Assembly (NCBI RefSeq): GCF_004361855.1 | Contig: NZ_SNWQ01000007.1 | Coordinates: 310,001 to 374,000, forward strand | Direction: 5' to 3' | DNA: 64,000 nt | Source: Kribbella caucasensis | GTDB taxonomy: Bacteria > Actinomycetota > Actinomycetes > Propionibacteriales > Kribbellaceae | Shown: one piece after another, positions 17,139-25,691 of the stretch | How positions within the stretch are numbered: the first letter of the stretch is position 1 | Layout of the letters: each line of letters begins with the position of its first letter | Program-made: the position numbers and the translations under genes | Notes under the pieces: generated by a model | The model's database searches: none | Seen by the model: only the letters and a program-made list of their open reading frames with translations | Told to the model about the DNA's origin: nothing

Positions 17139-17938
17139 CTGATATCGAAGCTGAGCGGGTTGCGATGTTGCTGGCGGCGTACGACGAGCAGTTGCGGGGT
17201 GGGGGCGAGTCGCTCGCGGGGGAGACGGCGAGCGTGGACGGGCCGGTGGTCCGGGTGGAGTATCCGCGTCGTGGGTTCGTGAGTTACCGCTCTCTCGAAG
17301 GGCTCGCGGGAGACGAACTGGACGCGTTGATCGCGCGGCAACGGGACTTCTTCGCTGCGAAGGGCCAGCCGGTCGAGTGGAAGACGCGCGGCCACGATCT
17401 GCCGGCAGATCTGCCGGATCGGCTGATCGCCGCGGGATTCGTGTCCGAGGAGCGGGAGACCGTCGTCATTGCGGAGAGCGCGGACCTCGTGGAGCGGCTC
17501 CGCGGGCGGGACGTGGTCGAGGGAGTCGTCATCCGCCGGACGACGGAGTACGCCGACTTCGTGCGGATCGCCGCGATGGAATCCGAAGTGTGGGGTGAGG
17601 ACTGGTCCTGGCTGGCCGACGAACTGGTACGGCGGTCAGGCGTCGAGCCGACCGACGTCTTCGTCGCGGAAGTCGACGGTCGGGTGGTGGCGGCGGCGTG
17701 GGCTGTGTACAAGAAGGGCACCGACTTCACCGGGTTGTGGGGTGGATCGACGTTGGCGGAGTGGCGCGGGCGAGGGATCTACAAGGCCCTGGTCGCCGTC
17801 CGGGCCGCTCGGGCGATCGAGCTCGGATACCGGTATCTCCAGGTGGACGCCTCGGACGACAGTTCGCCGATCCTGCAGCGGCTCGGGTTTCTGGCCGTAA
17901 CCACGACTACGCCGTACGTCTACACACCGTCCAGCTGA
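17135..17938 (+). CDS. GNAT-family N-acetyltransferase
   Basis: 267 aa from GTG 17135 (GGGAAAG eight bases upstream); the frame is open further upstream but codon use there is not gene-like. The C-terminal half is the GNAT fold: TTEYADFVRIAAMESEVWG, FVAEVDGRVVAAAWAV, the acetyl-CoA loop WRGRGIYKALV, and ILQRLGFLA. Residues 1-110 form a separate N-terminal region with Arg/Glu-rich helices (DELDALIARQRDFFAAKGQ). Target unknown. The enzyme would transfer an acetyl group to a small molecule or protein amine in the cytoplasm. Confidence 0.88.
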   Translation: MTDIEAERVAMLLAAYDEQLRGGGESLAGETASVDGPVVRVEYPRRGFVSYRSLEGLAGDELDALIARQRDFFAAKGQPVEWKTRGHDLPADLPDRLIAAGFVSEERETVVIAESADLVERLRGRDVVEGVVIRRTTEYADFVRIAAMESEVWGEDWSWLADELVRRSGVEPTDVFVAEVDGRVVAAAWAVYKKGTDFTGLWGGSTLAEWRGRGIYKALVAVRAARAIELGYRYLQVDASDDSSPILQRLGFLAVTTTTPYVYTPSS

Positions 17939-18049
17939 CCTGGTTGGCTGGGCCTGTCGAGAACCGGGAATCGGCTCCGACGTTGCTGCTGAGGCGCCGG
18001 GTGGCGTCTCGGCCGGGGATACCCGGTCCGGTGTCAGGAGGTGCCGCAG

Positions 18050-18439
18050 ATGAAGTACGTGCTGCTGATGTTCAGCAACAAGCAGGACTGGGACGAGATG
18101 CCGAACACCTGGTCGGAGCAGGACGTCAAGACGATGGTGCAGTACATGCACGAGCTGGACGACGGACTGCGGGCCTCGGGGGAACTGGTCGAGGAGCGCG
18201 GGCTGTCCGGGCCGGACCAGATGAAGACCCTCCAGGCGCAGGACGACGACGAGCCGATCGTCACCGACGGGCCGTTCAGCGAGACCAAGGAAGTGCTGGC
18301 GGGCTACTGGGTGGTCGATGTGGCGTCCGAGGCCCGGGTGCTCGAGATCGCCCGGCAGATCTCAGTGACGCCGGGGCCGGGCGGGCGGCCGCTGAACCAG
18401 CCCGTCGAGATCCATCCGGAGGGGCAGGCGCCCGCCTGA
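18050..18439 (+). CDS. YCII/DGPF-domain protein, copy 1
   Basis: 129 aa from ATG 18050, preceded by AGGAGGTG. Members of the YCII superfamily are ferredoxin-like alpha/beta proteins; MKYVLLMFSNK and the diagnostic VTDGPFSETKEVLAGYW are visible. Biochemical role is generally unknown, though many lie beside ECF sigma factors; none is seen here. The next gene encodes a close paralogue, so this is a tandem duplication. Confidence 0.88.
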   Translation: MKYVLLMFSNKQDWDEMPNTWSEQDVKTMVQYMHELDDGLRASGELVEERGLSGPDQMKTLQAQDDDEPIVTDGPFSETKEVLAGYWVVDVASEARVLEIARQISVTPGPGGRPLNQPVEIHPEGQAPA

Positions 18440-18469
18440 GATCACCACGCCGTACGAAGGGGAGCTGAC

Positions 18470-18862
18470 ATGAAGTACATGCTGATGATTCACAGCAACA
18501 AGCAGGGCTGGGACGAGATGCCGACGACCTGGTCGGACCAGGACATCAAGGCGATGGTCCAGTACATGGACGACCTCAACGAGGAACTGCAGGCTGCGGG
18601 TGAATGGGTCGAGGGACGCGGGCTGTCCGGGCCGGACCAGATGCGGACCGTGCAGGCGAAGGACGACGGGGAGCCGATCGTCACGGACGGGCCGTTCACC
18701 GAGACGAAGGAAGTGCTGGCCGGCTACTGGGTGCTGGACGTGGCATCCGAGGAGCGGCTGCTGGAGATCGCGACCCGGATCTCCCGGGCGCCCGGCCCTG
18801 GTGGGAAGCCGGCGAACCAGCCGGTGGAGATCCACCCGGAGGGCGAGGCGCCAACCGTCTGA
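18470..18862 (+). CDS. YCII/DGPF-domain protein, copy 2
   Basis: 130 aa, starting at ATG 18470 behind AAGGGGAG and 30 bases after copy 1. It keeps the same blueprint (MKYMLMIHSNKQGWDEMP, DGPFTETKEVLAGYWVLDV, PVEIHPEGEAP) and looks about three-quarters identical to copy 1 by eye. Two adjacent paralogues with matching ends may form a heterodimer; YCII proteins are usually dimeric. It runs toward the SGNH hydrolase gene, ending 33 bases from it. Confidence 0.88.
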   Translation: MKYMLMIHSNKQGWDEMPTTWSDQDIKAMVQYMDDLNEELQAAGEWVEGRGLSGPDQMRTVQAKDDGEPIVTDGPFTETKEVLAGYWVLDVASEERLLEIATRISRAPGPGGKPANQPVEIHPEGEAPTV

Positions 18863-18895
18863 GCTCCAGGGCGGCCGGGGTCCGGGAGGGCTGGA

Positions 18896-19684
18896 TCAGT
18901 CGATCGTGCCGAGTTGGTGGACGACCGCTTCGGCGACCGCGGCCATGCCGGCGGCCTTCGGGTGGTACGGAACGGAGCCGGGGCGCATGCGGAAGCCGGT
19001 CGTCCACGGCTCGGCGGAGCCGACCGCATGCGCCTTGCTCGGCTCCGCCACCGCGACCAGCTCCGCTCCGGTCTTCGCGGCGGCTTTGGCGAAGGCCTGA
19101 GCGAGCCCGTCCGCCATCATCGCGACGCTGGGGAGCTGCTCCTCGTTCAGCGGTACGTCGAGTCGTGGGCGCGTGGCCGGTCCGATCAAGGCGAGGTAGT
19201 CGACCAACAGCACCCGGCTCCGCGGCGCGGCGTCCCGGACCCTGGTCACCACCTCGGCCAACGAGTCCGCCACCGTCTCGTACGCGGAGTCGTCCTTCAG
19301 ATAGCTGACCCGGGCGCGGATCCGGTTCGCCACCCGGCGGCCGAGCAGGGTCGCGGGTTTCGCCCACGTGTTCAGCATGCTGCCGCGGATGAACGTCCCA
19401 ATGTACTCCAGGTCGTTGCCGCCGGCAGTGATCGTGACCAGCCCGGTTTCCGGGCCGACGGCATCGATCTGCGGCGGTGCCTCGTCCTGGGCTTCGGAGA
19501 GGATGTGCGCCGTCGTGGCACCTGAGTAGGTGACGTCGACGAGATCCAGCCCGAGCGCCTCGGCCACCAGATGTGGATAGTTGCGCGCCGAGCGTCCGGC
19601 GGCCTTGTCCAGCACCGGTTTGATACCGGGTCCCGCGGCGAAGGAGCTTCCGAGCGCGACGTAGCGAGTGCCGGGCGAGATCAC
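18896..19684 (-). CDS. SGNH/GDSL-family hydrolase
   Basis: 262 aa. Block I is YVALGSSFAAGPG (nucleophile Ser), block III includes ITAGGNDLEYIG (Gly/Asn oxyanion residues), and the C-terminal VPYHPKAAGMAA carries the catalytic His. No signal peptide is evident, so an intracellular esterase or lipase-like acyl hydrolase is likely. GTG 19684 has no Shine-Dalgarno; TAGGGT sits exactly six bases upstream, so a leaderless message is probable. It shares a palindromic divergent promoter with the Hsp90-like gene. Confidence 0.9.
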   Translation of the reverse strand: MISPGTRYVALGSSFAAGPGIKPVLDKAAGRSARNYPHLVAEALGLDLVDVTYSGATTAHILSEAQDEAPPQIDAVGPETGLVTITAGGNDLEYIGTFIRGSMLNTWAKPATLLGRRVANRIRARVSYLKDDSAYETVADSLAEVVTRVRDAAPRSRVLLVDYLALIGPATRPRLDVPLNEEQLPSVAMMADGLAQAFAKAAAKTGAELVAVAEPSKAHAVGSAEPWTTGFRMRPGSVPYHPKAAGMAAVAEAVVHQLGTID

Positions 19685-19692
19685 AGGTACAC

Positions 19693-19709
19693 CCTATCCG
19701 CCGGATAGG
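19693..19709. promoter_or_regulatory. Symmetric divergent promoter for two leaderless genes
   Basis: CCTATCCGCCGGATAGG is a perfect 17-bp palindrome in a 33-bp gap. Each arm supplies a -10 box: TAGGCT (19706-19711, plus) and TAGGGT (19696-19691, minus). Each -10 is followed by exactly six bases and then GTG, on both strands. Back-to-back -10 boxes in one palindrome predict bidirectional, leaderless transcription. Confidence 0.6.
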
Positions 19710-19717
19710 CTCCTGGG

Positions 19718-22711
19718 GTGAGCGATGGTTTTGGGACCCGGGTGGTCAGGGAGCGCGTGCTGGCTGGGTGGGCGGCGGCGCCGGTGCGGTTCAGGGAGGA
19801 TGCGAACGCCGAGGAGGAGCTGGCGCTCGGCGGATACCTGGACCGGGTGGTCGTCGAGCTGGCCCAGAACGCGGCGGACGCGGCTGCGCGGGCCGGCGTA
19901 CCGGGGCGGGTGCGGTTCTCGTTTCGGGACGGGACGCTCGTGGTGGCGAACACGGGTGCGCCGTTGTCGGCCGACGGGGTCGAGTCGCTGGCCACGTTGC
20001 GGGCGTCGGCCAAGCGGGACGACGGGCAGAGCGCGGTCGGGCGGTTCGGGGTGGGGTTCTCGGCCGTTCTCGCGGTGACCGACGAGCCGGTGATTCTGTC
20101 GAGGACCGGTGGGGTGCGGTTCTCGCTGGCGGATACCGCAGCGGCAATCACGGCACTGGGGTCGTCCGGTCTCGACACCGAACTACGGCGGCGCGACGGT
20201 CAAGTGCCGGTACTGCGGCTGCCGTTCCCGGCCGAAGGGGAGCCGCCGGAGGGCTACGACACGGCCGTGATCCTCCCGCTGCGCGATGACGCGGCGACGG
20301 AGCTCGTACGGCGCCTGCTCGCTGAGGCCGACGACGCGTTGCTGCTCGCCCTGCCGGGGCTGGAGCGGATCGAGGTCGAGGTCGACGGCGAGGTCCGTGT
20401 GCTCGCCGACGCGGAGTCGCGCTGGTACGTCCGACGAGCCGTCGGCACCTTCGACGAGAGCGAAAGAGAGCTCCTGCTCGCGGACCGGCCGACCGAAGAA
20501 CGTTCCCGGCCGTACTGGTCCGTGCTCTGGGCGTTGCCGCAGAACCCCGAGGTCGGCGTACCGCGGATCGTGCATGCGCCGACGCCGACGGACGAGCCGT
20601 TGTCGCTCCCTGCGTTGCTGTTGGCAACCTTCCCGCTGGACTCGACCCGCCGGCATGTCGCCAAGGGTCTGCTGACCGACTGGCTGGTCCGGGAAGCCGC
20701 GCTAGCGTACGCCGAGTTGCTCCAGGCCCGCGCCGAGGACGGGGCCGACGTTCTCGCGTACGTGCCGACCGGGCTCGCCGCCGGCACCGTCGACGGGGCG
20801 TTGCGCGAGGCAATCATCGCCGAGCTCCCCGGTACGCCGCTGATCCGCGCGGTCGACGACGGCACCCTGCTCCAGCCCCGCGATGCGGTCGTGGTCGAGG
20901 GCTCTGACGATGCCTTCAACGCGGTGCTCGCGCCGATCGTCCGTGGGCTCGTCCGCTCGACCAGACAGAGCCGGGTCGCCCTGGATGCCTTGCGGGTAAG
21001 GCGTCTCGACCTCGCCGAGCTGGTGGATCAACTCGGCTCGGCGGCCGAGAACCGCCGGCCCGAGTGGTGGCGTGAGACCTACGCAGCGCTCTCCGGGATG
21101 GTCACCGATCCACTGCTCCGGGAGGCCCTCGGAACTCTTCCGGTACCGCTTGCCGATGGCCGTCTCGTCCGTGGTGCACGTGGCCTTCTCCTGCCGGGAC
21201 GCGAGCTCCCGAACGACGTACTGGCGACCTTCGGCGAGTACGGCGTACGCGTGGTGCACCCGGATGCGGTGCACGAGTCCCTGGAGCGGTTGGGTGCGCT
21301 CCCCGCGACGCCGAGAACGTTGCTCGAGGACAGCGCGGTTCGTACGGCGGTCGAGCACTCCGCGGACGCCGACGACCCGGCCGCGATCGCCGAGGCGGTG
21401 CTGGACGTGATCGCGGTGGACCCGTCCCAGGCCGACGGCATGTGGTGGCTGTCCGACCTGGTACTACGAGATGCCGACGGCGAACTGGTTCCGGCGAACG
21501 CGTTGGTGTTCCCCGGATCGGCAGCCGAGGCCGTGCTCGACGACGAGGAGGTCGCCCCGATCGACCGGGCCCTCGTCGATCGGTACGGACACGCCCCGCT
21601 CGAAGCGGTCGGCGTACTGAACACACTCACGGTCGTCTCCGCATCGGACGTCACTCTGGACGCACTCCCCGAGGCATTGGCCGACCTGGATGGGATCGAG
21701 GACTGGGCCGATGACGTCGCGCCCGACGGTTCGCGGTACGGCGCGACGGTCGGTGAGCTTCAGGCCGTTCGCGACCTGGACTGGATCACGGATGGCGCCT
21801 GGCCGCGGGTGCTCGAACTGTTCGGGTCGTCGCCCGAGCTGCGGCGTGCACTGGTCGGTCAGGTCCGGGTGGTCGGTCCGGACGACCGCCCGCTCGGCGT
21901 CCCGTCGTACGCGGCCTGGTGGATCAGGGATCGGGTCCTGCTGCCGGACGGTGAGCCGTTGGCGGGTCGCGCGGATCCCGAGGCGGATCCGGTGCTGGCG
22001 ACTTTCCTCGATCCGGCGCCGGAGTGGACGGCCCGGCTCGATCCGGAGATCCGTACGGCGGTCGGGCTGGTCCGGACGGTCGCCGATCTGGACGTGGACG
22101 GGATCGGTCAACTGCTCGACCGGCTCGCCGAACCGGACCGAGAGGTCGAGGAGGCCGCGATCCTGCGACTCTGGAGTCAGCTCGGGTCGCTGACCGTGTT
22201 CCCGGACTCGGCACCGGAGTACGTGCGGGTGCTCGGCGACGACGAACTGAGCCGGGTCGTGGCGGCCGCGGATGCCGTGGTGGTCGACGGGCCGATGTGG
22301 TTGCAGCGCGAGGATCTGGGTGGGTTCGTGGTGGCGTCCGGGGCGGTCGCGGACGGGGTGAGCGACCTGTTCGAAGTACCGATGGCCTCGGAAGTTGCCG
22401 CCGGCAAGATCGAGACCGAGGGAACGCCGGCCGACACCCCGGCGATCGTCCGAGAGCTGGTCCCCGAGGTGCCGGACACCTGGTGGGAACACGAGGAGCT
22501 GGCCGTCGACGGCGTCGACGTCTCCTGGTGGGTGGACGAGAACGGCGAACCGCACGCCGCCACCTTCAACGGCCTGGCCAAGGCGCTGGCCTGGTCGGCC
22601 GGTCGGTGGTCGCACCGCCACGTCATCCTCGCCGTCCTCGACAACCCATCGCGCGCCTCGGAACTCCTTGTCGACACGACCTTCGACAGCTTCAGCCCAC
22701 GAGCGGAGTAA
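19718..22711 (+). CDS. Hsp90/sacsin-like GHKL ATPase
   Basis: 997 aa. The N-terminus holds a GHKL ATP-binding fold: N-box-like ELAQNAADAAARAG, then LVVANTGAPLS and the lid GRFGVGFSAVL (about residues 48-115). This resembles the sacsin N-terminal / Hsp90-like domain found in large actinobacterial proteins often named molecular chaperones. The remaining 800 residues are acidic, rich in Asp/Glu/Val, with no further domain I recognise. Function is unproven; an ATP-driven chaperone or signalling role is an inference. The last 20 bases overlap the convergent BTAD regulator gene. Confidence 0.85.
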   Translation: MSDGFGTRVVRERVLAGWAAAPVRFREDANAEEELALGGYLDRVVVELAQNAADAAARAGVPGRVRFSFRDGTLVVANTGAPLSADGVESLATLRASAKRDDGQSAVGRFGVGFSAVLAVTDEPVILSRTGGVRFSLADTAAAITALGSSGLDTELRRRDGQVPVLRLPFPAEGEPPEGYDTAVILPLRDDAATELVRRLLAEADDALLLALPGLERIEVEVDGEVRVLADAESRWYVRRAVGTFDESERELLLADRPTEERSRPYWSVLWALPQNPEVGVPRIVHAPTPTDEPLSLPALLLATFPLDSTRRHVAKGLLTDWLVREAALAYAELLQARAEDGADVLAYVPTGLAAGTVDGALREAIIAELPGTPLIRAVDDGTLLQPRDAVVVEGSDDAFNAVLAPIVRGLVRSTRQSRVALDALRVRRLDLAELVDQLGSAAENRRPEWWRETYAALSGMVTDPLLREALGTLPVPLADGRLVRGARGLLLPGRELPNDVLATFGEYGVRVVHPDAVHESLERLGALPATPRTLLEDSAVRTAVEHSADADDPAAIAEAVLDVIAVDPSQADGMWWLSDLVLRDADGELVPANALVFPGSAAEAVLDDEEVAPIDRALVDRYGHAPLEAVGVLNTLTVVSASDVTLDALPEALADLDGIEDWADDVAPDGSRYGATVGELQAVRDLDWITDGAWPRVLELFGSSPELRRALVGQVRVVGPDDRPLGVPSYAAWWIRDRVLLPDGEPLAGRADPEADPVLATFLDPAPEWTARLDPEIRTAVGLVRTVADLDVDGIGQLLDRLAEPDREVEEAAILRLWSQLGSLTVFPDSAPEYVRVLGDDELSRVVAAADAVVVDGPMWLQREDLGGFVVASGAVADGVSDLFEVPMASEVAAGKIETEGTPADTPAIVRELVPEVPDTWWEHEELAVDGVDVSWWVDENGEPHAATFNGLAKALAWSAGRWSHRHVILAVLDNPSRASELLVDTTFDSFSPRAE

Positions 22712-24497
22712 GGGCCGGGTTGTCGATTCCGGCCGCGAGCGAACGGGCTGCGCCGACGGCTCGGGCATCCCCGAGGCGGGCGGCGTGAAGGTGAGCCCGG
22801 ACGACGAGTTCTCGCATGTCGCACCGAGCGGCGAGAGCGGCGAGCCGGGGGAGCAACCGCCGGGCGCGCTCATCGTCGGACCGGTCGAGCGCGAGGTCGA
22901 TCGCGGCGTCGAGAACATGCGCGTGGACCCATTGGTAGCGATCCGGTTCGCGGCTGGATCGCTTGATCGCCTGGTCGAGCCAGTCGACCGACGAACGGTA
23001 GTCGCCGCGATCCGCGCTCAGCAGCCCGAGCCCACGCCCCGCCATCCCTTCCCAGCAAGGGTCGTTGAGCTGGCAGCCCAGCGTCCACGACTGCTCGAAA
23101 CCGTCCGCCGCCTGGTCGAGCCGGCCGGCCCGGAAGTCGAGTTCGGCGGTCAGCGCCTGCGGCCAAGGCAGGAAGGCGATCCAGCGCTGCTGCCGGACCA
23201 GTTCGAGCGACTCGGCAACGACCGCGGCGGCCTGGCTGTGCTCGGCCCGGAGCAGATGCGCCCGGCCGAGAATCGACAACGACCAGGCCTGCTGCCGAGG
23301 ATCACCGGCCCGTGCGGCCAGTTCGGCCGACTCACCGAGCTGCTCCAGCGCGGCCGGATAGTCGGCCTGATCCGACGAGTTCATCCCCCGTACGCCGAGG
23401 ATGGCCGACTGCTCCTCGTCGGTCTCGGCCAGCGCCTGCGCCTTCGCCAGCCAGATCTCGGCGGTGTTCCGGCGGCCGGCCTGGACCTCGACGAAACCCA
23501 GCTCCCGATGCGCCGCGACCGAGGTGGCGCGGTCACCGGCCTGCTCCGCGATCAGGATCGCCTCGTGCAGGACGATCGCGCCCTCCTCGTCGTGGCCGCG
23601 GATCGCGTGCACGAGCGCGCCACCGAGAGCCGCGAGAGCCCGCGCTTGTAGGCCGGCGTCGTGACAGTGGGCCGCTTCAGAGACCGCTCGCCGAAGGCAC
23701 TGCAGACCGGCGTCGGCCGCCCCGGCGACGATCGCGGCGCGGCCGGCTTCGAGCTGGCTGACCGCTGCCGCCCGGCCGCCCAACGGCAGTTCGGTGGGGG
23801 AGTCCGGTCCGACCGTCGAGGCCTGCCGAAGCGCGGGCGACGCCTCGATCCCGAGCTCGCGCCGGAGCAGGTCCTCGCAGGCCGCGACCTGCCGCAACGC
23901 CGCGGACCGGTCTCCCGAGACCGCGAGGCTCCGGACCAGCAGTTCGTGATTCCCCTGTTCCAGCGGATTCGTGGCGACCGCCCGGGACGCGTACGGAATC
24001 GCTTCCCGCGCCCGGCCGGCCGCCACCAGGGACACCGCCGCCTCCCGGAGCCGCGCCTCGACAGCGGCGGACAGCCGCAGCCGCTCCACCAGCAACCACG
24101 ACTCGAACTCCGGACACGAGGCCAGCTCGACCCCCTCGAGCAACTCACCCCGCACCTCGAGCAGCGATGACCCAAAGGCCGGAGTCGCGAGGAGTTCCTG
24201 GACGTCGACGGTCATCGTCCCGTCCAGCCCCGCGACCACCGGATCGCCGGTGAGCACGTCCGATACACCGAGGGCGCGGCGCAGTTCGGCCAGCGCCCAC
24301 CGCAACGCCCCCAACGGGTCGTCGGCGTCCGCGAACAGCAACTCCGCAAGGCGTTTCCGGCTCGGCGGCCGGTCCGCGAGGACGACGTACCCGAGCAACG
24401 CCCACGCCTTCCGCCCGCGCGGCGACCGGACCGGAACGCCCCCGCGTTCGATCGCCGGCGGCCCGAGCAGCCGAATCGTCCCCACCATCGAACTCAC
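22692..24497 (-). CDS. BTAD-domain (SARP-like) transcriptional regulator with TPR tail
   Basis: 601 aa. Residues about 7-95 are an OmpR-type winged helix (IRLLGPPAIERGGVPVRSPR; KRLAELLFAD). Residues 100-245 are a bacterial transcriptional activation domain (LLEVRGELLEGVELASCPEF; LLRRELGIEASPAL). The rest is TPR-like helices, with no NB-ARC ATPase in between, unlike AfsR. GTG 24497 or ATG 24488 are both possible. It lies 39 bases downstream of a methyltransferase gene in the same direction and may be co-transcribed. Target genes are unknown. Confidence 0.88.
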   Translation of the reverse strand: MSSMVGTIRLLGPPAIERGGVPVRSPRGRKAWALLGYVVLADRPPSRKRLAELLFADADDPLGALRWALAELRRALGVSDVLTGDPVVAGLDGTMTVDVQELLATPAFGSSLLEVRGELLEGVELASCPEFESWLLVERLRLSAAVEARLREAAVSLVAAGRAREAIPYASRAVATNPLEQGNHELLVRSLAVSGDRSAALRQVAACEDLLRRELGIEASPALRQASTVGPDSPTELPLGGRAAAVSQLEAGRAAIVAGAADAGLQCLRRAVSEAAHCHDAGLQARALAALGGALVHAIRGHDEEGAIVLHEAILIAEQAGDRATSVAAHRELGFVEVQAGRRNTAEIWLAKAQALAETDEEQSAILGVRGMNSSDQADYPAALEQLGESAELAARAGDPRQQAWSLSILGRAHLLRAEHSQAAAVVAESLELVRQQRWIAFLPWPQALTAELDFRAGRLDQAADGFEQSWTLGCQLNDPCWEGMAGRGLGLLSADRGDYRSSVDWLDQAIKRSSREPDRYQWVHAHVLDAAIDLALDRSDDERARRLLPRLAALAARCDMRELVVRAHLHAARLGDARAVGAARSLAAGIDNPALTPLVG

Positions 24498-24536
24498 CCC
24501 CCGCCCGTCAGTCTGACACTAGGGGCGCCTCCGGCG

Positions 24537-25349
24537 TCACCTCTTGATGCCGACCGCTTCGAGGTACTCCGCGGTGGCTGCGACGGTGCCGTCGTCGGCC
24601 CGGTTGAAGCTGCGCGGTACGTCGGCCAGCTCGGCGGCGAACTGGACCAGATCCTCCTCCGGCAACGTACCGGCCAGCTTGGTGATCGGTCCGTAGAACT
24701 GCCGGAACCAATCGGAGAAGTGCTCCGGCGAGCGGTACCTGAACACGTAATCGCGCTTCTGCGCGGTCCACTCGACCCGATCGCCGAACAGCTCGGCCAG
24801 GTGCTCCTCGGTGCCCCACAGCGTCGGCGGCTTCACCCCGGCCGGCGGCGGCGCCCACTTCGCGACCACCTTGAACATCTGCCCGATCATGCCGGCCGGA
24901 GTCCAGCAGGCCAGCGCGATCTTGCCGCCCGGCTTCGTCACCCGGACCAGTTCGTCGGCCGCCCGCTGGTGGTCCGGCGCGAACATCACGCCGACCGTGC
25001 TGAGCACCACGTCGTACGACGCGTCCGGTGCCGGCAGCTCCTCGGCATCCCCCTCCGTGAACGTCACCGGCAGATGCTCGGCGATCGCCCGCTCCCGGCC
25101 CTGCGCGAGCAGATTGGCCGCGTAGTCGACCCCGGTCGCCTCGGCGAACCGGCGGGCCGCCGCGATCGCCGCGTTGCCCTGACCACAGGCGACGTCCAGA
25201 GCGCGTTGCCCGGCCCGGATGTCGGCGGCCTCGACCAGCAACTCGGCGATGATCTGCAGCGTGTTGCCGACCCGGGGATAGTCCCCGGTCTCCCACCCGG
25301 TCCGCTGCTTTGCCTTGATCGCGGTGTAGTCCACAGCCGTACTCGTCAT
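24537..25349 (-). CDS. Class I SAM-dependent methyltransferase
   Basis: 270 aa. The SAM-binding motif I is ALDVACGQGNAAIAAA (near residue 50); later come VTFTEGDAEELPAPDASYD and the post-motif VTKPGGKIALACW, characteristic of UbiE/Methyltransf_11 and 25 proteins. Substrate unknown, probably a small molecule. The ATG is preceded by GGGGGAGAAAG. Upstream, at 25431-25453, there is a direct repeat that may control it. It probably forms an operon with the BTAD regulator gene. Confidence 0.9.
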   Translation of the reverse strand: MTSTAVDYTAIKAKQRTGWETGDYPRVGNTLQIIAELLVEAADIRAGQRALDVACGQGNAAIAAARRFAEATGVDYAANLLAQGRERAIAEHLPVTFTEGDAEELPAPDASYDVVLSTVGVMFAPDHQRAADELVRVTKPGGKIALACWTPAGMIGQMFKVVAKWAPPPAGVKPPTLWGTEEHLAELFGDRVEWTAQKRDYVFRYRSPEHFSDWFRQFYGPITKLAGTLPEEDLVQFAAELADVPRSFNRADDGTVAATAEYLEAVGIKR

Positions 25350-25430
25350 CTTTCTCCCCCTACGTTCCTTCTGCGATTTCTCAACTAGGCCGGGCTGGTC
25401 CGCGGCCCTTCCGCAGATCGAACCCGGTCA

Positions 25431-25453
25431 CCGTGTGACGTGCCGTGTGACGT
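25431..25453. repeat. Tandem direct repeat upstream of methyltransferase
   Basis: CCGTGTGACGT occurs twice, 12 bases start to start (25431 and 25443), about 85 bases before the methyltransferase start. A one-turn spacing of direct repeats suits binding of an activator such as a SARP, and a BTAD/SARP-like regulator is encoded in this operon. The rest of the 342-base gap to 25691 holds the importer promoter described next. Confidence 0.4.
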
Positions 25454-25569
25454 TCCAAGCGGGGGAGCTGTCCGCCGTTTGTCACGGAGAGCGAACCATC
25501 GTTGTCAGGGGTTGGTATATCGACTGATCTGCGGATATAACCTCACTGCTCCAACGTGGCAATGAACTC

Positions 25570-25598
25570 TTGCCAACGTTGTCAACGCTACTTATAGT
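25570..25598 (+). promoter_or_regulatory. Promoter with LacI-type operator for the family-5 importer
   Basis: TTGCCA (25570-25575), a 17-base spacer and TATAGT (25593-25598) make a good housekeeping promoter. The -35 is embedded in TTGCCAACGTTGTCAA (25570-25585), a 16-bp palindrome with one mismatched pair and a central CG, the shape of LacI-family sites. CAACGTT recurs near the start site (25604-25610) and CCAACGTGG upstream (25551-25559). This implies repression by a LacI-type sugar regulator. Confidence 0.65.
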
Positions 25599-25691
25599 CC
25601 GAGCAACGTTCCGGGGAGTGACATCGGACCCAGGGCAATCGAACTGGAGATGCCGTTCGTCACATCTGCCTCGCTCGAAGGGAGCCAGCTG

